Shown piece after piece: positions 1 through 7,680 of a stretch of 34,551 nucleotides of DNA. The translations under genes were made by a program, and so were the position numbers. Origin of the DNA: Verrucomicrobiota bacterium (lineage in GTDB: Bacteria > Verrucomicrobiota > Verrucomicrobiia > Opitutales > Oceanipulchritudinaceae); contig JAJOKB010000048.1 in the NCBI GenBank assembly GCA_021208135.1, positions 1 through 34,551 of the forward strand. Reading direction: 5' to 3'. The notes beneath the pieces were generated by a model, which saw only the letters and a program-made list of their open reading frames with translations, had not been told where the DNA came from and ran no database searches. Positions within the stretch are counted from its first letter, which is position 1. Each line of letters begins with the position of its first letter.

Positions 1-116
1 CGACTGCCAGTCTTGCCGGGCCTGCCGTGTCCAACGAATGTGCGTTTCGCACCCTTTGCGAAGGATGGCAATGACTGCTTTGCACCAGTCTTCCGGAAGT
101 GGACCCGGTAAACTCA
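1..116 (-). CDS. Partial unknown small protein, cut by the left edge
   Basis: A minus-strand frame opens with ATG (CAT at 114-116) and stays open to the edge, giving 38 residues. It begins MSLPGPLPEDWCKAVIAILR and continues with a basic, Trp-rich stretch. I do not recognise the family and assign no function. The amphipathic N-terminus and the repeat-bearing promoter just upstream would suit a small accessory or toxin-antitoxin type protein, but that is a guess. It lies on the same strand as the DUF5131/tcmP/NTPase module and downstream of it, with its own apparent promoter, so it need not belong to that operon. Confidence 0.45.
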
Positions 117-132
117 TAATTTATATACACTC

Positions 133-165
133 TACCAATAGTACCAATTGATACCTATCGGTCAA
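133..165 (-). promoter_or_regulatory. Putative promoter with three direct repeats
   Basis: On the plus strand TACCAAT occurs at 133-139 and 142-148, and TACCTAT at 152-158, so three near-identical heptamers are spaced 9 and 10 bases apart. Read on the minus strand the same stretch offers a -35-like TTGACC (160-165) and a -10-like TACTAT (138-143), 16 bases apart, about 20 bases before the ATG at 116. The heptamers overlap the spacer and -10, which is where a repressor would bind. The promoter is inferred by eye; the repeats are seen directly. Confidence 0.4.
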
Positions 166-193
166 GCTATTGTTGAAAATTTTGAGTTGGTTG

Positions 194-255
194 TGCCGAA
201 TCCGGCAAGGAAAATGCCTGATTGATGATCTCATGCGTCAAGCCATGACGTGCGG
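194..255. repeat. Left copy of a 62-bp direct repeat flanking tcmP/DUF5131
   Basis: These 62 bases match 1987-2048 in the same orientation at 55 of 62 positions with no gap. In the minus strand both encode a near-identical tail (RHGLT, two variable residues, INQAF, one variable residue, LPDSA). In the right copy that tail is the true C-terminus of the NTPase gene. In the left copy it is out of frame with the DUF5131 gene, whose last codons and stop lie inside the repeat. Confidence 0.85.
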
Positions 256-976
256 GGCTATGTGAGCGGAAAGGGCGGGGAACTCGTCATGCAGTACGCC
301 ATCAAGTTCGCGTCCTGCAGCTTTCTTGTGGCGACCGCCCCATTGTTTGAAAAAGAAGGATACGTCCGCCGCGTGGCATTGATTGCGGATGTCGACAACC
401 CATGCTTTGTCCATGGGTCTAGGATTAAAACCGCTTTCGCCACCAACGATTACCCAATGAATTCCTTCCAAATTGAGATTGGGGAGCGGGCCGATCAGCG
501 GTTCACAGGACAGGAAGCGAATCGCTGCGGGAACTTGACGAAGATCAACGATCCGCGACTTAACACGCGCATCCTCCACGCTGACGCCCATCCAGATATT
601 GCGCGACCACTGCAACTGAGGTGCAATCTCTGCCAACCGACTGCTGCGCTTGGTAAGCACCTGAAAGGTAAGGTGCGGACAATCGTTCATTACTGCGAAC
701 ACCTGCTGGATAAAGCCCAGCGGAACCGCCTCATGGAATAGGTCACTCATCGAGTTGACCAAATACCATAGCCGGTTTTTTCCACGTATAAGGCACCGAA
801 AGAGCGCTTTCATGAATTCTAAGCTTAAAGCCATCGGCATATTTCGCCAAGCCCATAGCTTTTAGCCGCCGCGACATCACCTCGGCATAACAATGCTTAC
901 AGCCTGCCGAAACCTTATCGCACCCGGTGGTAGGATTCCAGGTGAGTTCCGTCCATTCAATCGAGCTAGTTGCCAT
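238..976 (-). CDS. DUF5131 / phage Gp37-Gp68 family three-Cys protein, frameshifted
   Basis: The start is ATG at 976, followed by IEWTELTWNPTTGCDKVSAG and then CKHCYAE. This is the three-cysteine cluster (C-x6-C-x2-C) of the DUF5131 family, also annotated phage Gp37/Gp68 and resembling a radical SAM iron-sulfur motif. Later family signatures are VNSMSDLFHE, FQVLTKR, MGVSVE, VGGESG and FFFKQWGG. The frame breaks at 759-760, where one extra base (CC on the plus strand) separates PAMVF from VNSMSD. Without it the product is about 245 residues, a normal length. The biochemical role is not known to me. The start overlaps the end of tcmP by 11 bases, which suggests translational coupling. The stop at 238-240 lies within the left direct repeat, so the last residues probably come from repeat sequence read out of its original frame. 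Confidence 0.85.
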
Positions 977-1875
977 GCGAGGACTTGTTGATGATGTATT
1001 GGGCAATTCTGATCGCAATAGGGCTACCCTTTGGATTTCCCGAAGCAAAGCAGAGTAAAAACAACGGGCTGCCAGTTCGATTCTTCAACAAAAGTGGCTT
1101 TTCATGAACTTTATGGAAAACCGATGACAGGCGATTTGTGACGTAGTCGCTTAAGTTTTGGAAAATATCTGGAATCTTTGACTCCGGAAAATGGTCTCCA
1201 AACAGATCCTTATCAACCGGTTTGCGATAGAAAAATGCCTTCCAATCGGCTTCGCCGAAAAGGTTGTTAAGCCTAATTTCCCAAGAATTGGGAACAACTC
1301 CCTTCTTGGGAAGCATACGATTAACAGCCATTGCTGGGAATAAAAGCCACATATCGATAGCCTTTGTTGCCGCAATTGCCTCAATTGTGCACCAATTTAC
1401 TTGCAGAGCGAATGGATCAAGAAAAACCACAGCCCGCTGTTTTTTTACTTCTCAAATTGGATTGCGTAATCTCAAGGAGTTTGGCATTAGCATCGCCTCG
1501 CATAAAACGGATTAACTTTCCTTGCGCCTCAGGGAATCCAGCGACGGCAGACTTTAGCTGGGCAAGCGAATCCGGATCTTGTTCAATAAAAATGAACTCA
1601 TGAAATGGCGGTTGGTTTTTAAGTGCGATCAATGGCGATCCGTGACGATACCTTAAGTTTTCCTGCGTAATGTCCTCATCAACAAACAATGAATAATCCT
1701 CGGAATCAGGTCTGGGAATTGGGCGCAATCCCGCACCGGCAAAAGCATCAATGTAAATCAAGTGAAAGGGAGTATTTTTTAATGCGGTCGTATATTTGCA
1801 AAGGTATGCCTCCAGTGCCTGAAGTTTCCGATCAGACCAATTTCCACCAAAGGCTCTGGGTTCATTGACTTCCAT
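966..1875 (-). CDS. tcmP: Three-Cys-motif partner protein TcmP, frameshifted
   Basis: The start ATG is at 1875. The N-terminus has FGGNWSDRKLQALEAYLCKY, then TTALKNTPFHLIYIDAFAGAG, which is typical of the TcmP family. TcmP proteins carry a Rossmann-like, methyltransferase-reminiscent core and are regularly encoded beside DUF5131 proteins, as here. The middle motif VVFLDPFALQVNW is in another frame. The switch falls in a run of seven T on the plus strand (1440-1446); six would restore one protein of about 302 residues. A homopolymer slip of this kind is more likely a sequencing error than a mutation, but the neighbouring genes are also broken. Function is unknown. The conserved pairing and overlapping reading frames imply that TcmP and the three-Cys protein act together, perhaps as modification enzyme and partner. 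Confidence 0.85.
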
Positions 1876-1980
1876 AGTAGGTCGAAGAATGTGAATAAAT
1901 GTTCATCTGTCAAGGTTGAGATGCTGCTACCGCTTCTTCTTCGATAGCCACCGCCTGCCTCGGTCCATAAGCACCGGCTT

Positions 1981-3371
1981 TCAATCTGCCGAATCAGGCA
2001 AGGGAAATGCCTGATTGATGACCTCATCGGTCAAGCCATGGCGTTCGGAAAGTTCTCTAGCTAACAGTTGTGAGCGGGTTTTTTGAAGCTGAGCCTTTTG
2101 CTCCTGATTGCAGTATTTCAATGCCAAGTTCCAAAAGGCACGCACGTAGGGGATGTTGCGATCCCCCGCTTCTATAAGCAGACGACAGGCATAGGAGCCA
2201 ATGTCACGCTCACTGATTTCATCATCTAGAAAAGCCCTCAGAATGTAATGATAGACCACAGCGAACAAGTTTTGGCTGAGCAAAAACTCGCGGCCTGGTT
2301 GAGGTTGGATGTGGTTGAGAAATTCGACGTCGGGCTCATTTCCCACATAGGGGAACCCAACGCTTTGGGGTCCAAAAAAACATAGGGCGAGCTGGGTGAA
2401 TCGTGAGGGTAGATATGCATCAATCGATTCCACGCCTCCTTGGGAAATTGCTCCACGAATTTGCCGCTAATGTGCTTAGGCCTGCAACGCATACCTCCTT
2501 AAATTCACTTACAACAAACGGCTTATGTTCCTCCTTCAAATGAACAAGCTCGTACCGTATAAGCTCAAATTGAAGGCTATAGGTGACATTCGCAATGTTC
2601 ACTGGTTCCAAACAGGTGATGATTTTGCTGAACGCATCGACTCGGGCTTGCCGAAGTTCCCCGCGCCAACCCTCCGCATTTGCCTCAATGGGGAGATCCT
2701 TGATTAAATCGATGAACCAGTTCACCAATTCCAAATCGATGCCAAATCTGCTGTCTCCTTTGTACTTGAGTACATCCTTATCGAGTGGGTCCAAAGCATC
2801 CGGTGCAAAGTATACCCCGCAGCGTTGGAGCCATGTAGTGGTTTGATGCGCTACCTCATCTTGATTAATTGATGTATCATAAGCCAGGCTTCATCAGCAT
2901 CGGCAGCCTTCCAAGGATTGATCCAACACACTTTTGCGGTGAAGCGGATTGCTTTGTCATTTTTTACTATTTCTTCCAACTCATGCTGAACCAGCTTCAA
3001 CGTTTGAGTTTTACCCTCACCCCAAGGCCCAAAATCGCGATTCGCTTTAATGGAGGTTTATCTCGCACCAAATATCCGGCAATTCTCCTGGCAAAGAATC
3101 TGCGGTTTAACCAATCGCTGGGAGGCTGCTCTTTTTGGGGGTCCGAATGTTTCGGTGCCGCAAAGTAAGAACGAATGGTGTCTTTCAGCTGCAAAAGGAA
3201 CAATATGACTGGACTCACAAGTGCTAGACCTACAAGCCAGATCGCCAACTTCACTGGCAAATTCAAGTCACTAAAGTTGGCGATCATTGGCTGAATGGCA
3301 TATTCCCAACCGAGCAAAACTGCTGCTAAGAAAAGTAGGATCTTTTGTGCAGAATTGGATAAAGTTGTCAT
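1981..3371 (-). pseudogene. KAP-like membrane P-loop NTPase, multiply frameshifted
   Basis: From ATG at 3371 the product begins with two hydrophobic segments (KILLFLAAVLLGW and LAIWLVGLALVSPVILFLL), then DWLNRRFFARRIAGYLV. It continues into a Walker A, GPWGEGKT, and WINPWKAADADEAW, which resembles the post-P-loop motif of KAP NTPases. At least four frame changes are needed to read on: about 3028-3030 (CCC), about 2860-2870, about 2480-2500, and the A7 run at 2374-2380. The C-terminal part ends at 1981 with the LPDSAD tail that is duplicated at 194-255. I find no DDLDR-like Walker B in any minus frame, and the summed length of about 460 residues is short for a KAP protein, so an internal deletion is possible. 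KAP NTPases are membrane-associated ATPases often found in mobile or defence contexts. The family call rests on the P-loop region only. It is the first gene of the minus-strand module. A start at TTG 3428 would add 19 residues. Confidence 0.6.
1987..2048. repeat. Right copy of the 62-bp direct repeat, inside the NTPase 3' end
   Basis: This copy matches 194-255 at 55 of 62 positions in the same orientation, 1,793 bases away. It encodes the last roughly 20 residues of the KAP-like NTPase in frame. The tcmP and DUF5131 genes lie entirely between the two copies. The NTPase stop (1981-1983) is just outside the matched block. Confidence 0.85.
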
Positions 3372-3665
3372 GAGGATGGCAGTTGTGGGCCGTTTTACTA
3401 AAATTGTTAGGTGCTCAATGATTGGCAAGGATTAAGGATGCTGAAGTGGGGCGAATCCTTGGTTTTTCAAATCGCCCTAATTACCAGTGAGTCCTTGCTG
3501 GATGCTATAAAACGAGAGACTGAGTCCCGCAGATAGTATGAATTGGGGGCGGGGGCTCTAACTGGTGCTGGGTTGAACCGTTATTGGAGGGGGTGGTCGG
3601 TTGCCATTGACCTGAGTCTGTTGTGGTTGTGTGCTTTTAATTTTCGGGCGCACAATGGTTTCCAG
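3372..3665. other. Intergenic region between divergent NTPase and sulfatase genes
   Basis: These 294 bases separate the minus-strand NTPase start from the sulfatase ATG. The frame of the sulfatase is open upstream to about 3543 and would add a hydrophobic stretch (LSLLWLCAFNF) if an unusual start were used. I see a TATAAA at 3506-3511 but no convincing -35 partner, and no clear ribosome-binding site before 3666. No other gene, repeat or RNA is apparent. Confidence 0.4.
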
Positions 3666-5078
3666 ATGAAGAATTCAGACACACGGCCAAATATTCTACT
3701 TTTGCAAGGGGAGGACATTGGGCGGCATTTGGGGTGTTATGGGGATCCTGTGGGGCGGACGCCGCATTTGGACCGATTGGCGTCTGAAGGAGTATTGTTC
3801 GACAATGCATTTTGCAATGCTCCGGTTTGTGCGCCCAGTCGGGGTGGAATGGCTACTGGCTGCTACCCTTACTCTTTAGGGAATCATCACATGCGCTCCA
3901 CTTTGGTGCAGTCGCCGCGGCATTTTGTGCAGGAATTGGCGGATGCCGGCTATTTTGTGAATTGGCACAGCAAGCTGGATTTCAACTTTGAGCCGCAGGA
4001 AGGTTGGCGTCATGCAGATCACGCGTGGGTTGAAACGGCACCGCCGAAGCAACCTTTTTTCCTCTACGAGAATTTTCATGTCACCCATGAGAGCAGGATG
4101 TTCGATCAGGTGCCTGATTGGCATGGTTCACTGCCACCGGAGGGAGTTGCTATTGCCGAACCGGACATTAGTGCCATAAAACCTCCACCCTGGCTTACGG
4201 ATTGCGTAGAGCTGCGTAGGCAATTGGTGCGCTATTATCATGCCTTGTCGATTTTGGATGCGCAAGTTGGCCGGCGGCTGCAGTGGCTAGAGGAACACGG
4301 ATTGGCAGAAAACACCCTTGTGCTGTTTCTGTCAGATCACGGTCGGGGTCTGCCACGGGAAAAGCGCTGGTGCTATAATGCGGGAATTCATATGCCGCTG
4401 GTTGTGCGCTGGCCGCGCGGGTTGAAGGGGGGCGCTATTTGCAGGGATTTAGTCTCTTGGGTTGATATCGCCCCGACTCTGTTGTCGCTCTCCGGTGCAA
4501 GTATTCCGCAGCACTATCAAGGAAAGGTCTTTTTGGGCGAAGGCAGGACAGATCCCAGAACTTATTGTTTTGCCGGACGGGATCGGATGGATGAGGTGTT
4601 TGATCGGGTGCGGGTGGTGCGGACCGAACGTTGGCACTACATTCGCAACTTTGCGCCGGAACTGCCCTGGGCTCAATGCCAGACGTATATGGAGCAACAG
4701 CCCATCATGAAAATCATGCGTGAACAATGGCGACAAGGGACTTTGACCGCAACGACCTCGTGTTTCTTTCAACCATGCAAACCGGAGGAAGAATTGTATG
4801 ACATTTCGCTGGATCCCGATTGCCTGCACAATCTGGCGGATAGCGCCGGACACGCCAACGTTTTGCATGGACTGCGGGAAGCACTCAACAGTCACCTTTT
4901 GCAGGTGAGTGATTGGGGGCTCATTTCAGAGGAGGACTTGGTTCGCCAGGGCCTGGTCAAGGATCGATTGCCTGAGTACCGCGCCAGATCCTGGAATCTG
5001 GCTCCCGACTACCGCATAGGACCGGATCCAATTCCGCTGACACTGCGGGAACTGGCAACGCTGAATCCATCGGGATGA
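3666..5078 (+). CDS. Type I (formylglycine) sulfatase
   Basis: The predicted enzyme hydrolyses sulfate esters, most likely on sulfated polysaccharide or its oligosaccharides. The N-terminal RPNILLLQGEDIGRHLGCYG is the metal-binding start of the alkaline phosphatase-like fold. CAPSR at residues 55-59 is the C-x-P-S-R signature whose cysteine is converted to formylglycine. LFLSDHGRG supplies the later Asp-His metal and catalytic residues. From ATG 3666 it is 470 residues, normal for the family, with no obvious signal peptide. Reading upstream in frame to 3543 adds a hydrophobic segment, so export cannot be excluded. It stands alone on the plus strand, convergent with the Rrf2 gene. A GH29 fucosidase 4 kb away suggests, but does not prove, sulfated fucose-containing glycans as substrate. 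No anaerobic sulfatase-maturating enzyme or FGE is in the window. Confidence 0.93.
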   Translation: MKNSDTRPNILLLQGEDIGRHLGCYGDPVGRTPHLDRLASEGVLFDNAFCNAPVCAPSRGGMATGCYPYSLGNHHMRSTLVQSPRHFVQELADAGYFVNWHSKLDFNFEPQEGWRHADHAWVETAPPKQPFFLYENFHVTHESRMFDQVPDWHGSLPPEGVAIAEPDISAIKPPPWLTDCVELRRQLVRYYHALSILDAQVGRRLQWLEEHGLAENTLVLFLSDHGRGLPREKRWCYNAGIHMPLVVRWPRGLKGGAICRDLVSWVDIAPTLLSLSGASIPQHYQGKVFLGEGRTDPRTYCFAGRDRMDEVFDRVRVVRTERWHYIRNFAPELPWAQCQTYMEQQPIMKIMREQWRQGTLTATTSCFFQPCKPEEELYDISLDPDCLHNLADSAGHANVLHGLREALNSHLLQVSDWGLISEEDLVRQGLVKDRLPEYRARSWNLAPDYRIGPDPIPLTLRELATLNPSG

Positions 5079-5081
5079 TGG

Positions 5082-5122
5082 GGTCCGGGGACCGTCCGGG
5101 AAGTCACCGGCTATAGTCCGGG
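5082..5122. repeat. GTCCGGG triplet with short palindrome between convergent genes
   Basis: GTCCGGG occurs at 5083-5089, 5094-5100 and 5116-5122, in the 90-base gap between the convergent sulfatase and Rrf2 genes. The palindrome GGTCCGGGGACC (5082-5093) begins four bases after the sulfatase stop and could form a hairpin. No T-tract follows, so calling it a terminator would be speculative. Confidence 0.4.
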
Positions 5123-5168
5123 GTTCGATCCTGGCTGGTCGGACGCTTGAACCAGGCTTGATAGGCCC

Positions 5169-5720
5169 TCACTTCAGTTCTTTGAACATGGATAAAAACC
5201 CGTCAGCGGGATCGGCAGGGTTGCGTATATTTTTGCTGCTGTGTTTCTTTTCGGGTGGAGCAAAGGGCAAGGGCGCATTATTGCGGCGCATTTTGCGCAA
5301 AGTGACCTCAACGACATCAGCCAAGGTGTAGCGATCGAGGATATTAGAAATGGCATTGCGCACATCGATCATCAGCATGCGCAGACCGCAATGGGTTTCA
5401 TCCGGACAGGAACAAGGTTCATAAGCACTTTGACTGGCACACGAAATCGGTGCCAACTTGCCATCGATACAGCGCACTAAGTCGCCCATGCGAATATCCT
5501 TCATGGGTTTGGCAAGAAAGTAGCCGCCAAATTTACCGCGTTTGGTTTCCACAAAACCATCTGCTCTGAGTTTAAGCATGATTTGCTCGACGAACTTCAA
5601 AGGCAAATGGTCATTTTCCGCCAACTCGGAAATGGACAACAACTCCCGTCCCAACTCGTGAGCGATTCCCATCTTAATCATCGCGCGCAGCCCGTATTCA
5701 CCCTTTTTGGTTAGATTCAT
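5169..5720 (-). CDS. Rrf2 family transcriptional regulator
   Basis: The start ATG at 5720 gives MNLTKKGEYGLRAMIKMG, the standard Rrf2 opening; a TTG 15 bases upstream is less likely. The winged helix spans roughly residues 1-80 (ISELAENDHLPLKFVEQIML, then the GKFGGYFLAKP wing). A cysteine-rich stretch follows with Cys94, Cys103, Cys105 and Cys111 (the last three in EPCSCPDETHC). In this family such cysteines bind an iron-sulfur cluster or sense redox or cysteine status. At 183 residues it is longer than typical because of a charged, proline-rich tail of about 35 residues. It is a cytoplasmic DNA-binding protein. A perfect inverted repeat 29 bases upstream of its start suggests autoregulation. 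It is monocistronic here, so its other targets cannot be told. Confidence 0.92.
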   Translation of the reverse strand: MNLTKKGEYGLRAMIKMGIAHELGRELLSISELAENDHLPLKFVEQIMLKLRADGFVETKRGKFGGYFLAKPMKDIRMGDLVRCIDGKLAPISCASQSAYEPCSCPDETHCGLRMLMIDVRNAISNILDRYTLADVVEVTLRKMRRNNAPLPFAPPEKKHSSKNIRNPADPADGFLSMFKELK

Positions 5721-5748
5721 GACTGCAATTAACAAGTAGATTAAATTT

Positions 5749-5769
5749 GTAGCAATTCAAATTTGCTAC
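5749..5769 (-). promoter_or_regulatory. Candidate Rrf2 operator (7-7-7 inverted repeat)
   Basis: GTAGCAA at 5749-5755 and TTGCTAC at 5763-5769 are perfect inverse complements separated by seven bases. The block sits 29 bases upstream of the Rrf2 start in AT-rich DNA, the usual place for an autoregulatory operator. Binding by this Rrf2 protein is inferred from position and symmetry only. Confidence 0.5.
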
Positions 5770-5918
5770 CGAGTATTGATGATCCAATCTGATAACGGCC
5801 TATTTGCGGGATGGCTGAAAATGAGCACTCAAGAAGGCCATTATTACCATCGATTGGATCTAATTAAAGAGCCCTCAATCGCAGATTGGAACTGGACTGA
5901 GGAATCAAAAAGAGCGGA

Positions 5919-6554
5919 TTACGCTCCGCGCAGACCGGCGGCGTGATTGTAACTGTTAATCAAGCATCTGTAATTGGGCAGATGATTGGCAAACAGTGCG
6001 CCAAGTCCCTCAACGTCGTTGCGCCAGTCGCGATGGAGCTCGCAGGCTGTGCCAAACCAGGTCATCAATTGTGCACCTGCCGAAGACATGCGGTTCCATG
6101 CGGCATCGCGGGTTGTCTTGTTGAATGTGCCAGAGGCGTCTGTTACCACAAAAACCTCATAGCCAGCTTCCAGAGCAGATAGTGTTGGGAACGCGACACA
6201 TACCTCTGTAACTATACCGGCAATGATAAGTTGCTTTTTGCCAGTTGCCTTAACCGCGCTGACGAACTCTTCATTATCCCAGGCGTTGATGTTTCCGGGC
6301 CTTGCAATGAAAGGTGCATCAGGGAACATAGCCTTGAGTTCCGGTACCAAAGGGCCATTGGGACCATTTTCGAAGCTCGTGGTCAAAATGGTGGGCAAAT
6401 TGAAGTATTTAGCCGCTGCTGCCAAAGCCAGCACGTTATTCTTGAAATCGTCGGGCGAGAAGTCCTGAACAAGATTGGTAAGTCCAGTCTGATGGTCCAC
6501 CAGAAGAACGGCTGCATCACTTTTATCAAGACGGTTGTATTGGAATGTATTCAT
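5919..6554 (-). CDS. ycaC: YcaC-like isochorismatase-family hydrolase
   Basis: The protein of 211 residues resembles E. coli YcaC along its length. Shared blocks include DAAVLLVDHQTGL, KYFNLPTILTTSFENGPNGP, IARPGNINAWDNEEFV, GKKQLIIAGIVTEVCVAFPT, VVTDASGTFN and AQLMTWFGTACELHRDWRND. The catalytic Asp is in VDHQ and the nucleophilic Cys in VTEVCV. YcaC is a cytoplasmic cysteine hydrolase of the isochorismatase superfamily whose natural substrate is not established. The gene is divergent from a LysR regulator 139 bases away, a classical regulator-target pair, and an inverted repeat lies between them. The frame is intact. Confidence 0.93.
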   Translation of the reverse strand: MNTFQYNRLDKSDAAVLLVDHQTGLTNLVQDFSPDDFKNNVLALAAAAKYFNLPTILTTSFENGPNGPLVPELKAMFPDAPFIARPGNINAWDNEEFVSAVKATGKKQLIIAGIVTEVCVAFPTLSALEAGYEVFVVTDASGTFNKTTRDAAWNRMSSAGAQLMTWFGTACELHRDWRNDVEGLGALFANHLPNYRCLINSYNHAAGLRGA

Positions 6555-6593
6555 GGCTTGTATGTTGAGAATTTTGTTGAATTAACGAATGAC

Positions 6594-6610
6594 TGATGCG
6601 AGTAGCATCA
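6594..6610. promoter_or_regulatory. Candidate LysR operator between ycaC and the LysR gene
   Basis: TGATGC (6594-6599) and GCATCA (6605-6610) form a perfect 6-5-6 inverted repeat, which also fits the T-N11-A pattern of LysR boxes. It is 40 bases before the ycaC start and 84 before the LysR start, so one site could serve both divergent genes. This is inferred from symmetry and location. Confidence 0.55.
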
Positions 6611-6693
6611 TGGGAAGAATACCAGCATTCTTGATGGCTGAAAAATACTGTTTTTATTGTCCTGCAATACCTATTGAGTATGGTCATGGGGCT

Positions 6694-7599
6694 ATGGAAC
6701 TCCGACACTTACGCTATTTCATCGCTGTTGCTGCAGAGGAAAATGTTACTCGTGCAGCCACTCGATTGCACATTTCTCAACCTCCATTAAGTCGACAATT
6801 ACGCGATTTGGAGGAGGAGTTGGGGTTTGAATTATTCACCAGAGGCCCCAAGTCATTAAAACTGACCTCGGCGGGAAAACTTTTCCTTGTGGAGGCAAGC
6901 AAGATCTTGCAAACAGTGGATGAAGCACTGCGAGTAGCCCAAACGCTAGCTGGGAAACAAACGGCAGAGATCCACGTTGGTTATGCTCCATCACTAACGA
7001 TTGAACTATTGCCTATGGCGCTGCGCAGTTTTGATACCCGTTGTAGTGGAACTCAGGTGCGGCTATATGATCTGTCCACCGAGGAAATGCTCGAACGGCT
7101 GGCAAGTGAAAGCATTGACGTGGCACTCATGATTAAGCCGATAGCCTCGTCTCTTCGAGGATTGGAATTCCGGACTTTGAGAAAAATGGCGGTTTGTCTG
7201 GCTATGCACAGTGCTCATCCTTTGGCCCAAACAGCCGAAATAGGCATGGCGCAAATTTGCCAGGAGCGATTGGTTTCCTACTCGAAGGAAGATTATCCTG
7301 AGTACCATCAGTGGCTGGTGAAGTTGTTTCGCAAGGCAGGTCACGTTCTAAAAGTGGGCGAAGAGCACGACAGTTCAACCAGCTTGATAGCAGCTGTGGA
7401 ATCGGGCCGGGGAGTCGCTTTGGTTCAGGAAGGTTTCGAGAACCTCTGCGGTCCCAGGCTCAAGTTACGAAAACTGATTCCCCCTCCCGCTCCATTTGTT
7501 GTGGGCATGGCATGGCGCAAAGGTCGCATGACTAAAGTGTTGGAACATTTTTTAGCGGCGGTTAACGAAGTAACATCAGGCAAAGCGTTGAGGCGCTGA
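6694..7599 (+). CDS. LysR family transcriptional regulator
   Basis: The start ATG at 6694 gives MELRHLRYFIAVAAEENVTR, the canonical LysR N-terminus. The winged helix-turn-helix (residues 1-60) includes AATRLHISQPPLSRQLRDLE and LFTRGPKSLKLTSAG. The effector-binding domain follows from about residue 90, with the typical block beginning IHVGYAPS. The length, 301 residues, is standard. The gene is divergent from ycaC and most likely controls it and itself; the effector is unknown. The upstream in-frame extension to 6589 crosses the putative operator and lacks similarity to the family, so I reject it as the start. Confidence 0.95.
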   Translation: MELRHLRYFIAVAAEENVTRAATRLHISQPPLSRQLRDLEEELGFELFTRGPKSLKLTSAGKLFLVEASKILQTVDEALRVAQTLAGKQTAEIHVGYAPSLTIELLPMALRSFDTRCSGTQVRLYDLSTEEMLERLASESIDVALMIKPIASSLRGLEFRTLRKMAVCLAMHSAHPLAQTAEIGMAQICQERLVSYSKEDYPEYHQWLVKLFRKAGHVLKVGEEHDSSTSLIAAVESGRGVALVQEGFENLCGPRLKLRKLIPPPAPFVVGMAWRKGRMTKVLEHFLAAVNEVTSGKALRR

Positions 7600-7680
7600 T
7601 AGACGGCTTTTCGCTGGTGCAAACATCAAGAAGGTGGTTGAACGGCTGGCAAAACCGAACGATGCGGTTAAGGATAAGGG

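Noticed and set aside
1779-2027. Minus-strand 82-codon frame between the NTPase and tcmP
   Set aside because: It crosses the direct repeat and the start of tcmP out of frame and shows no conserved motif.
5116-5145. Sequence resembling a tRNA T-arm (CCGGGGTTCGATCCTGG)
   Set aside because: The stem needs a G-U pair. No anticodon arm, D-arm or matching acceptor stem can be drawn in the flanking 70 bases, so it is most likely chance.
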